Origin: Aedes albopictus
Taxonomy: Eukaryota > Arthropoda > Insecta > Diptera > Culicidae
NCBI RefSeq assembly: GCF_035046485.1
Contig: NC_085136.1
Location: forward strand, 83,593,734 to 83,657,733
Reading direction: 5' to 3'
DNA: 64,000 bases
Part shown: one piece after another, positions 21,690 to 33,829 of the stretch
How positions within the stretch are numbered: position 1 is the first letter of the stretch
How the letters are laid out: every line of letters begins with the position of its first letter
The notes under the pieces: model-generated
Seen by the model: only the letters and a program-made list of their open reading frames with translations
The model's database searches: none
What the model was told of the DNA's origin: nothing
Program-made: the position numbers and the translations under genes

Positions 21690-22022
21690 TACACAGTATC
21701 AGCACGCTAACGCCGCTCAGCACTAAAGTGCATAATTTCCAGACTACACCAAAAATGTGTAACCCTTGCACATTTAGAAAATCAGCTCCAGTGTCCGCAA
21801 AATCGTTAAATTCGCAAAAATTTTTGTACGCCAATCTAGCTAGGTTTACTAGTGACCTTGGAAAACAAAAAAAAATCAACATTTCGCATCTAGACGAGTG
21901 TAAGAGCTGTTTTTTGAGAATGTGTAACTGTCACTCATTTTTGTGTGGTCTGGAAATTATGCACTTATGAGTAGGTCTTACACATTTTAGTGCTGAGCAG
22001 TTTTAGCGTGAGTTATTGGTAT
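21690..22022. mobile_element. Foldback MITE
   Basis: The left arm, cagcacgctaacgccgctc and actaaagtgcataatttcca, pairs with the right arm tggaaattatgcactt and agtgctgagcagttttagcg. Arms are about 90 bp with small insertions. The outer limits are approximate. Confidence 0.65.
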
Positions 22023-22024
22023 TT

Positions 22025-22245
22025 GCAGAACAGAAGAACGCAGGTGTGGTGGTTGACCCTGCCTGCCTTCCAAAGACAAAGGAAGGAGTAGTAAGGTCAC
22101 CTGCTGGCAAAGCACCTGCACGCTAGCATCGATGTTCGTTGCTGCACGCTTACGCTGTCAACCTTGAGAGTGCAATGTCCAGCAGTGGTCCTGGAGAGAC
22201 GTAGGGCTTGGCGGCAATGGGGATGTTTTTATTGGGTCGGTAAAT
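22025..22245 (+). mobile_element. R1-like retroelement 3' UTR fragment
   Basis: The sequence from ctggcaaagcacctgcacg through caaccttgagagtgcaatg to ggagagacgtagggcttggc parallels, on the opposite strand, the 3' region of the R1 element near 44960-45120 (ccttgagggtgcaatgtgc and ggagagacgaagggtttggc). Only the untranslated 3' end is present, as expected of a 5'-truncated insertion. Confidence 0.6.
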
Positions 22246-22432
22246 TTCAGTCGTCGAGGAATTTGAAATTGAAGCCCCATTTATTGTTGTGCAAATCAAT
22301 CAAAAGTGTAATCTTTTAAGCAACTTCTAACGAGTAAGAAAAGCACGCCTCTATTTGTTATTACTCTTGGATCGCACTTCTAGCTCATTGCACCATAACA
22401 GCATATCCAAATCCTCAAAAAATACAATATTA

Positions 22433-24240
22433 GGGGTAGGCGGGGCAATATGGACACCCTAAGGTTTTTGCCAACTTTACCTGGCAAGATGTCAAAAGAG
22501 TTTAGTTTTTTGATACATGTATCCTTTTAAAGTCTATTTAGCATCTATTGCATAAGAATGCTCACGAAAAAAAAATGATTTATCCTCTGCAAAAAATGTT
22601 TTGAAAAATGTTAATTTTTCATGACCGTCTTCAAGCATACGGGGCAGAATGGACACCCCCATGGGGCAATATGGACACCATGCGACTTTTACGAATTTCG
22701 TACATTATTTACACCTATAAAGTCATTTCATTACAAAACAACTATTATGGATGTATAATACGCCGAAGTAGTTCATTTTTGTTCAGTTAATTTGAATTCA
22801 GGCTGTTTTGGATAAAGCTTCGTTTTTGTCGGCATGTACAGCTGTGCCTATTTCCCACTTCTGTCGTTTTTTGACCAATTTGTTTCACCCTATGTCTACT
22901 ATAGTGAACATTTAACCGAAAATATACTGAAATCGAAGAATTTGGTTGGTTTGTGGTTTAGGTTATATTTTTCCCTTGCCGCTTCTTTCAAAAAGGTGAG
23001 TGTCCATTTTGCCCCGGCAGCAGAAGATATTTCCAAACTTGATTTTTGACGTAATAAAGAAGAAAATATAAACATGTTAAGCATGTAGATACAGCAAAAC
23101 TACAGGGGATGGCCAAAATGTTTGGGATAGGCAACTTGTCAATCTATTATATATGCATCATTGGTACAAATTTGGGCTCGATTGGTTAATTTTTCGCGAA
23201 GTTAGAACCGTTCGGCTAAAACACTATTATTTAGACAACTCATTTTTGAACTGTCATATCTCGGAAACCAGTGAACCGAATTGAATGAATTTTTTAACGA
23301 TTATCAACAATATATTGATACTTAATTCGACGTTATAAAATGTTATATTTTCTCACGGCGAATTAAGTTATACCGGATTGAAATTTTTACCCATATAGAG
23401 GAAAATAAGTCAAATTTACAATACCACACAAAAATTACTAAATGTATTCTTCCTTCAATCTAAATAGGCTCTAATATAACTGACTAGAGATAACTTGAGA
23501 ACAAAAGTGGAAAATCTTTGGATATCAACACTAAATCTTATTGACAAAGATGTAAAAAAATCCATTTTTTCGAGAAAAATCGAAAAAGTGTCAATCCGTG
23601 ATAACTTTTTTCAACGTTTAAAAAGTAACTATGTTTTAAAAGTTTGTAAAGCATTTACATGTTGTTAGTGTACGTTCAAAATTTCATTCAATTCGGTTCA
23701 CTGGTTTCCGAGATATGACACCTCAAAAATGAGTTGTCTGAAAAATAGTGTTTTACGCGAACGGTTCTAACTTTGCGAAATATGATTCAATCGAGCCCAA
23801 ATTTGTACCAATAATGCACACATAATAGGTTGACAAACAGTCAAAATTTGAGATTTTTTGATGCGCTCTATGAAAAGTTATTGCTTGTTGAACTTTTTTG
23901 TGAGAGAAAAAAAAGTTGCCTATCCCAAACATTTTGGCCATCCCCTGTACTTGCATGTGTTCTAGAAATATCAGGTTTTAATCGACCTGCAATAAATTAA
24001 TCACTAAATCTTATTTTAGATGGTGTGAAAATTATAATTTCCATGCACAAAAAACGGAGGACGCAACTTTTGCGTGTAAAATCAAGTATAATTTTAATTT
24101 TGAATGTTTATTTCCTGAAACTACGTTTTAGACAAATGGACTATATTCTCCATTCATTAAAAGTTCAAAAAAGTTCGCATATTTCAAAATACTGAGGGTG
24201 TCCATTCTGCCCCGGGTGTCCATAATGCCCCGCCTACCCC
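22433..24240. mobile_element. 1.81-kb TA-flanked inverted-repeat element
   Basis: Ends GGGGTAGGCGGGGCAATATG and rc of cataatgccccgcctacccc make ~26-bp inverted repeats, flanked by TA on each side (22431-22432, 24241-24242). TGGACACC motifs recur close to both ends. An 845-bp element is nested inside it at 23103-23947. No transposase frame survives. TA targets suggest a Tc1/mariner-type mobiliser, by inference only. Confidence 0.85.
23103..23947. mobile_element. 845-bp foldback element nested in the 1.81-kb element
   Basis: Ends CAGGGGATGGCCAAAATGTT and its reverse complement are perfect for about 35 bp, with TA on both sides (23101-23102, 23948-23949). The inverted arms extend inwards about 200 bp (ccgagatatgac / gtcatatctcgg and more). 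The left arm lacks about 70 bp kept in the right arm and in the partial copy at 40286. Confidence 0.9.
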
Positions 24241-24242
24241 TA

Positions 24243-25010
24243 CTTCCAAAATTTTGAACGCAGCGTGAAACAAATTAATTGAAAATGATGTTCAATAACA
24301 GACTCTGAAATAGCGATTGAGAAATTCACCATAAATCATGAGGCACATTTGTCGGGTCCTTGTCTTTCAAATTAATTTGATATTTCATCGAAATGTTCAA
24401 TTTCGGGTAAATTAAAGCTAATTCAATTAATATTTCATCAAAAGCTCCCATGCATTGCTTTTCCATGACGCCCGCGGAACACAACGTAAAACATCATGCA
24501 TAATTACGATTCCAGGGGTTGACTGCCCTGCTAGACACCACTCAACAACAACACTACCCAATTCGATTTGTTTTAGGCCCTACTTCGAAATTCCAACCCC
24601 AAATAGCACTCCGACTGAATGGTCTGGTCATTCCCACTCGGTTCACCCATCATCGCCACCACCGCACCGCCGCACCGCAAGCGTATTATTATAATCAACC
24701 GCAGGCCGTGGTTTCCGCGCTTTTGACACAACACGCAATCATGCTGTGTTTCTGACGCTAGCCACTTCGTTTACTCTCTTCGGCCGCCCGCCACCACACC
24801 ACATGAAGTGCCCAAATTGCTTCTTGATGTGACAAATACAAGCAATAAACGCGAACATATTGGTCGAAATTCGACCAATTCGTCACCAATCGACGTCTGC
24901 CGGCAACAGACCGGAAGCGGGTTTCGGTTGTTCCGGTGGTGCCAGATGGCTTGGGTTTTGAGGATTGTTCTAGCAGTTAGCAACTGGCAGCTCTTTTCAG
25001 ATGAAGTTCG
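24243..25010. other. Unassigned DNA, partly GC-rich
   Basis: Contains CAC-rich stretches (24640-24680). No gene recognised; possibly unique host sequence. Confidence 0.35.
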
Positions 25011-25014
25011 CGTA

Positions 25015-25322
25015 GAACGTTTTTTTGCGACCGCATCGCAGCGGCAAAGCTTTTGTCACGAAATTAATTCTGCTTGAATAATTAAATCATTTATTTTATT
25101 ATATTTATTCTGCATTATATCTGCGCTTTCCGGAGGAGAGCGCCCGACATGATGCCACATCCCGCGTGGCACGGGCGGGATCTCGAGCAGGTCATATTCT
25201 CCGGTCCGGTTGCGAGCAGCCAGCGCCGTCCTAACCCCGAGTCCGGTCGTTAATTTGCAAAAGCTTTTAATTAGTAACGTTGAAATGGAATAATTTAATT
25301 TTCTACACTCCACCCCCTGTCT
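25015..25322 (-). mobile_element. Possible LTR with polypurine tract (minus strand)
   Basis: On the minus strand the purine-rich cagggggtggag (near 25311-25322) is followed by tgtagaaaattaaattattc, a layout typical of a polypurine tract next to a 3' LTR. AATAAA signals lie near 25100. I cannot place the far end of the LTR or a target duplication, and the sequence upstream of the tract shows no recognisable polyprotein. Confidence 0.35.
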
Positions 25323-25799
25323 CGGCGGCTGAGGCCACCAGGGGTCCTTCCTCCGCCACAATGAAATGAACAATGAGAATAACACCACCGATTATATGTT
25401 GTATCGCACACAATACAGCTTCCATTTCGCATCGTGTGATGCCACTTTGTCCGCTCATTTCCCTTTCACTCGTACCTCCTGATGTTGACCCTTTCAAACC
25501 TGAGTTTGTGTTTATGTAGCCCAAATCTCGGATGTTTGCATAACGTTAAAGCATTGTTTCAGAGCACTATTCTACAGTAGTACAAAAATATCCAGTGAAC
25601 GTCTAGATCCAGTCATTACTTACACTTCCCATTCAATTTAATTTCCCTTACATGCAATTTTCTAAGAGACAAAAGAACATTTGTATCGCATGTCAGAAAC
25701 CCAAATGTTGAACGCATACTTTAGATGACTCATCCTAAATTTGATCGATTTTCGCTAAGTTGAACTGTTCATTACGGTAGTCATCATCTTGGGCTTCTA

Positions 25800-26330
25800 G
25801 AGAGTTTCAGTGATGTTCTAGAGCAGCCTCAAAGATTTTCAGGGGATTTTAGGAGAATTCCAGAGAGGTTTCCGGGGGATTCAACGAGAATTTAGAGTAA
25901 TTTCAAGGAAGTTTTTGAAGGGTTTCCAGAGGGATTTCAATGCGTTTCAAGGCTTCAGATGATATCAGCGATATATCCCCTGGAACATTCCTTAAAGCCC
26001 CCAGGAACACTCCTGGAATGCCTATGGGAATCCCTTGGAATACCCCTGAAACTCCCTGGAACGCTCCCGAAAACCCCTTGAAACCCGATGGAATACCCCT
26101 GAAAAGCACGTGAAACCGTCTTAAACCCTCTGATACAGCGCTGAAATTCCCTGGGTCGCCATCTTGAAATTCTCTAGAACACTACTGAAACCCCCTGAAA
26201 CCCACTTGAACATCCTGAGATGTCCATGGAATGTCCCTGAAACGCCTTTAAAACCCACTGGAACGCCCCTGGGTCTCCCTCAAGCCCCTAACGCTTCTTG
26301 GAACATCTCTGAAACCCCTGAACCTTTCAG
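25800..26330. repeat. Type B array that switches orientation
   Basis: Units are in plus sense to about 25930 (gaggtttccgggggattc), then in minus sense (ctggaacgctcccgaaaacc, cccctgaaactccctgg). The switch makes a loose inverted repeat. Confidence 0.55.
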
Positions 26331-26384
26331 TACTCGTGCCAATTTTTGTAACGCGAGCAGTCGCGCGTTGTACTTCGTACAACA

Positions 26385-27037
26385 CCCATACATTCTGAAA
26401 TATCTAAGGATCCTGATTGTTTAGAAAAGGACTGTCTTTGGCAAAGTTGTTGTAAATTTCATGGGCTACTTGATGCTGACAAAGTTGATTCGTAATACGT
26501 CCACTAGGCGGCACTAGTGAGCAATATCATGTTATATCTTATATCTCAGGATCCTGATGTCTTAGAAAGATGGTGTCTTCGGCAAAGTTGTTTGGTAGGT
26601 CAAGGACTTATGGATGATTTGCAGTTTAATTTGAAATTTCACCACTAGGCGGCGCTAGTGAGCAATTTCATGTTATATCTTATATCTCAGGATCCTGATG
26701 TCTTAGAAAGATGGTGTCTTCGGCAAAGTTGTTTGGTAGGTAAAGGACTTACAGATTATTGGCCGTTTAATTGGAAATTCCACCACTAGGCGGCGCTAGT
26801 GAGCAAATAAACTTTATATCCTATGTATCTCGGGAACCTGATAACTTAGAAAGATGGTGTCTTCGACTAAGTTGTTTGTTATGTCAAGTACTTACGGATG
26901 ATTCGCAGTTTAATTTGAAATTTCATCACTTGGCAGCGCTAGTGAGCACGTAAATATTATATATTATGTATCTTTGGACCCTCATTACTTAGAAAGATAG
27001 TGTCTTCGGCAAAGATGTTTGGTATATCAAGGGCTTA
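26385..27037 (+). repeat. ~145-bp array with a ccactaggcggcgctagtg core (left part)
   Basis: Five units near 26400, 26540, 26690, 26830 and 26970 share accactaggcggcgctagtg, tatctcaggatcctgat, agaaagatggtgtcttcggc and aaagttgtttggtag. The array continues at 30966 after the 3.9-kb insertion. Confidence 0.92.
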
Positions 27038-27544
27038 CACACCAAATTTTGATTTTTTCGTCCAGCAAAATGAATTGCTGGAACGCCATCAGCAAACTGT
27101 AGTGTGCCGAAAATTCAGTAATGACACTGTTCGACAAAAAAAAACTTTTGCCGTGATCAGAGACCCCATTAGTAGGGCATGAAAGCGCATGGAAAATGTA
27201 GAAAAATGCCATTTTCAATTCTGTTGGAGCACCCCTAGAAACTTTTTGAGATGAGTTTGAATTTTATTCATTTTTGAAGGTTCGACAAGAGCTTTAGAAA
27301 TCATCATAAACACATTTGAAATACAATATCTTCGAAATGCAGTTTTGTGCAACGCCGAAATCACAGATCTGAGAAGCAACTTTGATAAATAACTAGTCAA
27401 AATTTCTAACAATTACGACATTCCGTTTCATTGATACATATCCGCGAAGGATTAACTCTGACTTATATAGTGAAAATCTTTTAGTTTTTTTTTAATCAAA
27501 TCCCATAAAGCACGCCCTTATTCATATCCATTTAAAAAACTTCT

Positions 27545-27735
27545 ATGCGTTAATGCCGTGCAGCGCCAGTCTTTCGGATACTTCGAACGCCTCGGAATAT
27601 TGGATGGATTTCCGCTCCAGTAGGAGAAAACGTTTCTTTACAAGTTCTCCACTAGGTCACTAGATGTGACGTCCGTTTTCTAATGTTAATGTATTCTTCG
27701 TCTTTGACTGTAGAAGATGAAAATTGTATTTCAAA
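27545..27735 (+). mobile_element. Diverged copy of the third-family SINE
   Basis: The part ggatttccgctccagtaggag then ttctccactaggtcactaga and cgttttctaatgttaatgta matches 6840-6960. The tRNA-like head is eroded. Confidence 0.6.
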
Positions 27736-28357
27736 CATCTGGTTTAACTAAGTATGATTCTGGAAAGTTATACGAGAAATTTTAGGATATGATTACAAAG
27801 CATCCACGGGAAGAAAGTTAGAATTATTCATTGAGGTCAGCATGAGTGTTTTAAGGAAAAACTTTTACAATTAAATTTAATATTTTAATTACTGTTTACT
27901 TTTTTGTCGCTTATGAAAATGAACAAAGTTTATTGTAACATTTGACATCAAATGTTACTTTCATAATCATGTTTAAGTACCAATAAACTGCGATTTTGAA
28001 TGCGATGGATTAGGATCACAATTCAGGCAAAATACACTTCGTCCACTTAATACAAGGATGTATTTTGTTTTGATCGAATTTCGAGTCGTGCCCAAATTTA
28101 AATATCCATATATCGCATATGGATGAGAATGCTTTCCAATGATTTGGTGTGTACCTAAGTAACCGTTCCAGATTGCTTGACCTGGTGGATATCAAGCAGT
28201 TCCATGTTCTTAAAAATTTAAATACGATGCGGAAAATATATTCAAATTCCAACGACCTCTGCATTGAAACAAATTTGGACTATTTGGACTAAATAAATTA
28301 TATTAACTCGCCTTAGTGCTTCTGGATAGACAGTATTTAACACTATATTAACAAATA
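27736..28357. other. Interior of the 3.93-kb element, unassigned
   Basis: AT-rich, no recognisable coding sequence. Confidence 0.4.
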
Positions 28358-29476
28358 GGGTCTAGGACCATTTAGGCAGGAGCACTTATTTTGGACACTT
28401 GCTGCTATAACTCAGTCAATTCCAAACCGATTGACTTGAATTGTTGAACATAGGGTTTCGAACTACTTGGGCACCCGCGTCAATTCCCGGCACCTCACAG
28501 CAAAACAAATCAAAATATCACTTGCCGCATATTTTGCAAACGCCTCTCCGTAGGTAATCATCTCCCACAACCTTTTCGTAACGGGATCCATAAAATGAGC
28601 TACACTTTCACTTTGAAGCATAAGGGCGGTTTCTCTTCGTCGACTCTCTCTCAACTTGATCAAAACAAACAAAATAATTATTCTTTTTGTTTCTATAGCA
28701 ACATGTAGTCGTCTTCTTCACATTTCAACCAAAAAATCTTTGGAAAACTCAATACACATTCAGTGATAACACAAAGAGAGGATCGATGAAGAGAACTTGA
28801 AAATGTCAGTTAGGCCCAAATGAAAAATCAGTGTCAAAATATTACACGCAGACGGGTGTACTTCGGCAGCACAAAGATGGGTGCCGAAGTGATTTCTCAC
28901 AATGAGAGTATATTACAGGTGGGGAAGAAGAAGAGATAGCTATGTATTAGTAAGCAAAGAAAAATGTAAACACAAATAGTGACGTCACTATTTGACACGC
29001 GTTCTTATGGGAGCTCGCTTTGTTTGTAGTAGTGACATGTTTTGCACCAGACACGGATCTCACGCACATGAAGTATCTTCTTCCCCACCTCTATTAGACT
29101 CTCATTGGATTTCTCATTTGATTTTGCTGAAAGTTCGGCAGTGGTGCCGAGAATTGGTGCTGGACTAGGTGCAGTAAACTCGTTCAAAATCAACTTTCCG
29201 GCAGAAAATCTTCGCAACAATCACTGTTAACAACAAGTTCACGCAATAAGGTTTCTGATTCAGATGGAAGAAGTGAGCGAAAACGGTCGTTTCGTTGTGA
29301 ATTTAGGTAGTACATAATTTTGTTTACATGTTGTGCCAAGAATAGGGTAAAAACCCTAGCTAGATAATATGCGTATCTGATCGTGTCTCAAAAATCAAGT
29401 CAATCGGTTCTAAATTGACTGAGTCATAGACACAAGTGCCTAAAATAGGTGATCCTGCCCAAATGGTGCCAGACCC
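28358..29476. mobile_element. 1.12-kb TA-flanked foldback element
   Basis: Ends GGGTCTAGGACCATTTAGGC and rc GGGTCTGGCACCATTTGGGC make inverted arms of about 100 bp (tcaattccaaaccgattgac against gtcaatcggttctaaattga), with TA at 28356-28357 and 29477-29478. A second inverted pair (aggtggggaagaag near 28917 / cttcttccccacct near 29079) lies inside. Short frames within (28463-28672 and 29005-29220, minus) match no family I know. Confidence 0.85.
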
Positions 29477-29478
29477 TA

Positions 29479-30164
29479 TGCCGCTGGAACTTATAAAGCA
29501 ATTTTACAATCGTGGAGGACATTATTGAGCTTGAAATTAAGATTGGAAATATTTTACTACATAACAAATTCAATTAATTTCATAAAAGTTTCTTCAATGG
29601 TAATGCCCCAACATACACATTCTGTATTGTGAAACTAACTAAAATGTGATGAAAACAACGATTACTAATAGTAAATGGAGAATCTTCTCATTTTTGGCTT
29701 ACATTTTTTAGGGTTGTATCAGTTGTATTGTTTTGAACAGTCGTCAATTTAAACCATGTTTTCTGCGCAATGCCAGCTTCAATTCATTGTATTTGAAATA
29801 GGTTTGTTTTATTCAATAAAGTTATCAATTTTACCACCTTGGTATGGCTAGGAGGTTCTTCGAAACATTAAGTGAATATAGACAACCCACGAAAACACTG
29901 GAAAAGTTTTTTTTTGTACTGATCGCAAAATATAAATGTATTAGATTTATTTTTTATTTTTACACAGGCTTACCACGTTAGTAATTTGAAAATCGACCGG
30001 ATTTTCTTCTCGAAAATTTGAATTCAATTATTTAGATCATAAGTATAGCATTTCGAATTTAAATCAAAGTAAAATAGTTATTTTGTTTATGATTAGATAA
30101 GGATAGAGGCTTGCTTTTTGTGATTGAATTAAGAGAAAACTTCAAGGATTTTTATTATATAAGT
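29479..30164. other. Interior of the 3.93-kb element, unassigned
   Basis: AT-rich DNA before the right inverted arm; nothing recognisable. Confidence 0.4.
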
Positions 30165-30965
30165 CATATTTGATTTTTCCCGGATATGTATCAATGAAAT
30201 GGAATGGTAATAGGCTGAAATTTTGACTAGTCATTTATCAAAGTTACTTCTCAGATCTGTGAAAATTTTAGCGGTGCACAAAATTGCATTTCAAAGATAT
30301 TGTATTTCAAAAGTGTTTATGATGATTTCTAAAGCTCGTGTCAAACCTTCAAAAATGAATAAAATTCAAACTCATCTCAAAAAGTTTCTAGGGGTGCTCC
30401 AACAGATTTTTCTACATTTTCCATGCGCTTTTATGCCCTACTAATGGGGTCTCTGATCACGGCAAAAGTTTTTTTTTGTCGAACAGTGTGATAGCTGAAG
30501 ATTCAGCAAAGTTAGAAATTGCTGAACATCAGCAAGAGAGTTGTCAAACACTTTGCATTTTCCTGGACACATTTGGTGCGCTCCTGTCCGAGACACTGGA
30601 ACGAGCAGAAGGACGTGAAAATTCATCCGAAAAATGTATATTTTTCATTATGGTTTACATTAAAATGGAATGCGCCACTTCTATAATGAGCGTCCATCGT
30701 GTTTGCTATCTCTGGATACCGAAAATTAACTTCAAACGAACATTTCTATTAATTTTTGTTTCGTCTGAAAAGAAAAAAAAAAAACAAAACATTGCGGCCA
30801 GACTCGAGCTCGGACAAAATTGCTGAACGACCAGCAAAACAAGCTGTCAACCCGCATTACTGAAAAATCAGCAAGAAATATTTTGCTGGATGGATTGCTG
30901 GTTTTACAGCATGTCAAAAACCAGTAAAATTTTGCTGGTTTCCAGCGAAATAAAAATAGTGTGTA

Positions 30966-31590
30966 TAGATGAGTGACAGTTTGATTTCAAATGCCACCAC
31001 TAGGAGGCGCTAGTGAGCATGTAAATTTTTAATCTCATGTAGCTCAGGATCCCGATTAAAAAGGCACGGGACACCGTCTTCAGCCAGAGGCTGTACAGAC
31101 TGAACAGAACTTAACACTAGACCATAAACACGACATACATGACATGCACCAGTGGATAGCATGGTGCGGTTACACAGTTGGTAACGCTAACCGAACGGCC
31201 ACGAAGCTCCACTTTACTCAGAAAGATGGTGTCTCCGGCAAAGTTGTTTGGTTTATCAAAGACCAAATGGAGGAAAAGTTACCTCTCGTGCCGACCTTCT
31301 AAAAGATCGAAAACTTACAGATAGTTGTCCGTTTGAATCGTTGTTTCACCACTAGATGACGCTAGTGAACATAAAAAATGTATATGCAATAGTTCTCAGG
31401 ATCCTGGTTACTAGAAGAGAGATGGTTTCGGCAAAGTTGTCAAATAGGTTAAGTGCATTTGGTTGATGGGTCGTTGAAATCAATATTTCGCCCGTAAGTG
31501 GTGCTAATGAGTATGCAAATTTTATATCGTATATATCTCCGAGTCTGATTACCTGGGAAGTTGATATCTTTGGCAAGGTTGGTTGGTAGA
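30966..31590 (+). repeat. ~145-bp array (right part, plus orientation)
   Basis: Continuation of the array of 26385-27037, starting mid-unit where the 3.93-kb element inserted. A minus-strand SINE interrupts one unit at 31065-31208. Confidence 0.85.
31065..31208 (-). mobile_element. Third-family SINE, minus strand, in the array
   Basis: Its reverse complement has a head cttcgtggccgttcggttag and the body end ctggctgaagacggtgtcc, matching 6773-6971. It breaks an array unit between gatcccgatt and ttactcagaaagatgg. Confidence 0.72.
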
Positions 31591-32190
31591 TCAGGAGACA
31601 CCATCTTTCTAAGTGATCAGGGTCCTGAGACATATGAGTTATAAAATTTGAATACCCACTAGCGCCACCTAGATATGGAGTTTCAAATCATACGGCTCTC
31701 CATCAGTTAGTGGTCGATCTACTAAACAGCTTTGCTGAAGTCATCATCTTTCTAAGTAATCAGGATCTCTAGATATATGAGTTATAATGTTTGAGTACTC
31801 ACTTGCACATGGAATTCCACATCATGCTTGTCTTCATCAGTTAGTGTTTGATCTACTAAACAACTTTGCAGAAGACACCATCTTTCTATGTAATCAGGGT
31901 CCTGAGATGTATGAGTTATAAAATTTCAATGCTCACTAGCGCCACCTAGATGTGGAGTTTTAAACCAAACGGCTCTCCATCAGTTAGTGTTTAACCAACC
32001 AAACAACTTTGCCGAAGACACCATCTTTCTAAGTACTCAGGATCCTGAGTTATATGGGATATAAAAATTACATGCTCACTAGCGCCGCCTATCGGTTGAA
32101 ATCTGAATTTCTCAGATCACCTCGCGAAGGCCCTTGATATCCCAAGTAACTTTGCCGAAGACATCATATTTCTAGATCATTTAGATTTTG
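31591..32190 (-). repeat. ~145-bp array, inverted orientation
   Basis: Four units now read gacaccatctttctaagt, cagggtcctgaga and actagcgccacctagat, the reverse complement of the previous units. Together with 30966-31590 this makes a large imperfect palindrome centred near 31590. Confidence 0.88.
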
Positions 32191-32439
32191 AAATACACTA
32201 ATTCACATTCAACTGACTATCTTATCTTAAATATAGTACGTTCTTCATGTTGCGATTTTCAATTTTCCGCATTATAAGGAGTTATACTGTTTTCAAAAAA
32301 GGTCTTATAATATTCCAAATAAGATTCCTGTAGAATACATTTGGGGTTGACATCGATAGAAAAGATGGTTTCAAAGTAATAGTCGATAATTCTCATGTGA
32401 TGTACAAAGTACAATAGCGCGATTAACGGAAGGTTAAAT

Positions 32440-33030
32440 CCCCATAGAACGTCCATAAACCCCCCCGATACTACTGAAACACCTTTGAATCTCCATGGAA
32501 CGCCTCGGAAATCCCTTAAACATCCTGGAACGCTTACGAAACGCACTGCAACAGCTTTGAACAACCTCACGGAATGCCCCTGAATCTCCCTGGAATATGC
32601 GTGGGAGATTTCAGTAGAAATAAATGAAACTCCTGGCAACTAGGAATCATCCTTTGAAACCCCTTGGGACACTCTGAAACGTTCCTGGAACCCCGTGAAA
32701 TTCACTGGAATACCCTGAAACTTCCCTGAAACTTCATGCAACTCCCCTGAAGCCCACTGGAACCTTCTGGAACACCCGTGGTGCGCCTCTCAGGAACCAT
32801 GGAAGACATCTGAAACGCCTCGAAAACCTCAATAAATCTCATTGAGCGTCAATAAAACCCCGTGGAACACCCTTGAAACAAAGCCCCCCTCAGACCGCCT
32901 CTGAAACCCCTTGAACACCTCTGGAACGCATGGTCCACCCAATGAACCCTCTGGAATCCTCTGGAATACACTTGGGCAACCCCCGGAATTCGCCCATAAA
33001 ATCCTGTGGAACGCCGATGAAAGTCACTGG
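32440..33030 (-). repeat. Type B degenerate array, minus orientation
   Basis: Units such as cctggaacgcttacgaaacg, cccctgaatctccctgg and ccttgaaacaaagcccc. An isolated MITE end (gcgtccataaataacg) follows near 33195. Confidence 0.62.
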
Positions 33031-33299
33031 AACAGGGATGGGAAATGTCATAAACATGTAATTTCGTTATTTGCCAATTCCACTGCACTTAGTCGGAAAT
33101 ATTAATCGGCGACATCATTGATAATCCATAACTAATCAGCCAGCGTTATGGACTGGTGATGAGTACGAATAGAAATTTCCACTGAAAGTGGTGTAAGGGA
33201 GCGTCCATAAATAACGCAGCTCTTTAGGGAGTATGTATTGGAAAATATGCTACAAAAATGTCATGGATTTTTTTACGAAATTCTGTGACATTTTCGATC

Positions 33300-33510
33300 C
33301 TTGCCCTGGAACGCCCCTGAAACCTCTTGAAGACCTCTGGAACGATCCTGAAACTCCATGTACTACCTTTGAAACACCCCAAAAATCCTTCGAGACCTCG
33401 TGAAACACCTGAAACTGCAATCCCTTAAAAACCTCTGAAATCGCATGGAACACCCATGAAACCCTCTAAAGCTTCTTGGGGCCCCTTCAAATGCCTCTGA
33501 AATGCCTGCA
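33300..33510 (-). repeat. Type B degenerate array
   Basis: Continuation with ccctggaacgcccctgaaac-type units. Confidence 0.6.
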
Positions 33511-33639
33511 TGATTGATATGGAAAACATTTCTGGAAATCCTAGTAACTGCTTAGGTTATGCCAGTGTTCAACAATAGGATCATGGATGCGTAATGAAAG
33601 GGTGATAAAGAAGAATTTATCTAGTAAAACAATTAAGGA

Positions 33640-33826
33640 TAACTCAATACAATGATTCATACTGCCCTTTCCCGGCATTTTACCCGCTTTGCTGGTATAT
33701 CTTAAACATACTGGAATAATTTGTAATTAGAAGCCATGAAATGTTCCTAATTGACAAAAAGAAAAATGAAATTCGTTAAAAAAAAAATTGCATTCTAGTG
33801 GGATTCTAACTAAGCCGTATTCGCTA
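33640..33826 (-). mobile_element. tRNA-Thr-like SINE copy, decayed
   Basis: Its order parallels 53117-53312: ctgccctttcccggcatttt, gctttgctggtat, a long A/T middle, then aaaattgcattctagtggga next to a ruined tRNA-like head ending ccgtattcgctaga. It lies between two blocks of type B array. Confidence 0.62.
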
Positions 33827-33829
33827 GAC

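Larger units (their letters stand above)
27038..30963. mobile_element. 3.93-kb foldback element with TA target duplication
   Basis: Long inverted arms (27050-27450 and about 30165-30525) share, for example, gcacccctagaaactttttg and its reverse complement. Ends start CACAC...and finish ...GTGTG, flanked by TA (27036-27037, 30964-30965). Subterminal CAGCAAAA/TTTGCTGG motifs recur in both ends and could be transposase binding sites. It splits a unit of the 145-bp array: the unit reads on from caagggctta to tagatgag. It carries a SINE copy and a 1.1-kb nested element. No transposase is recognisable. Confidence 0.88.
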
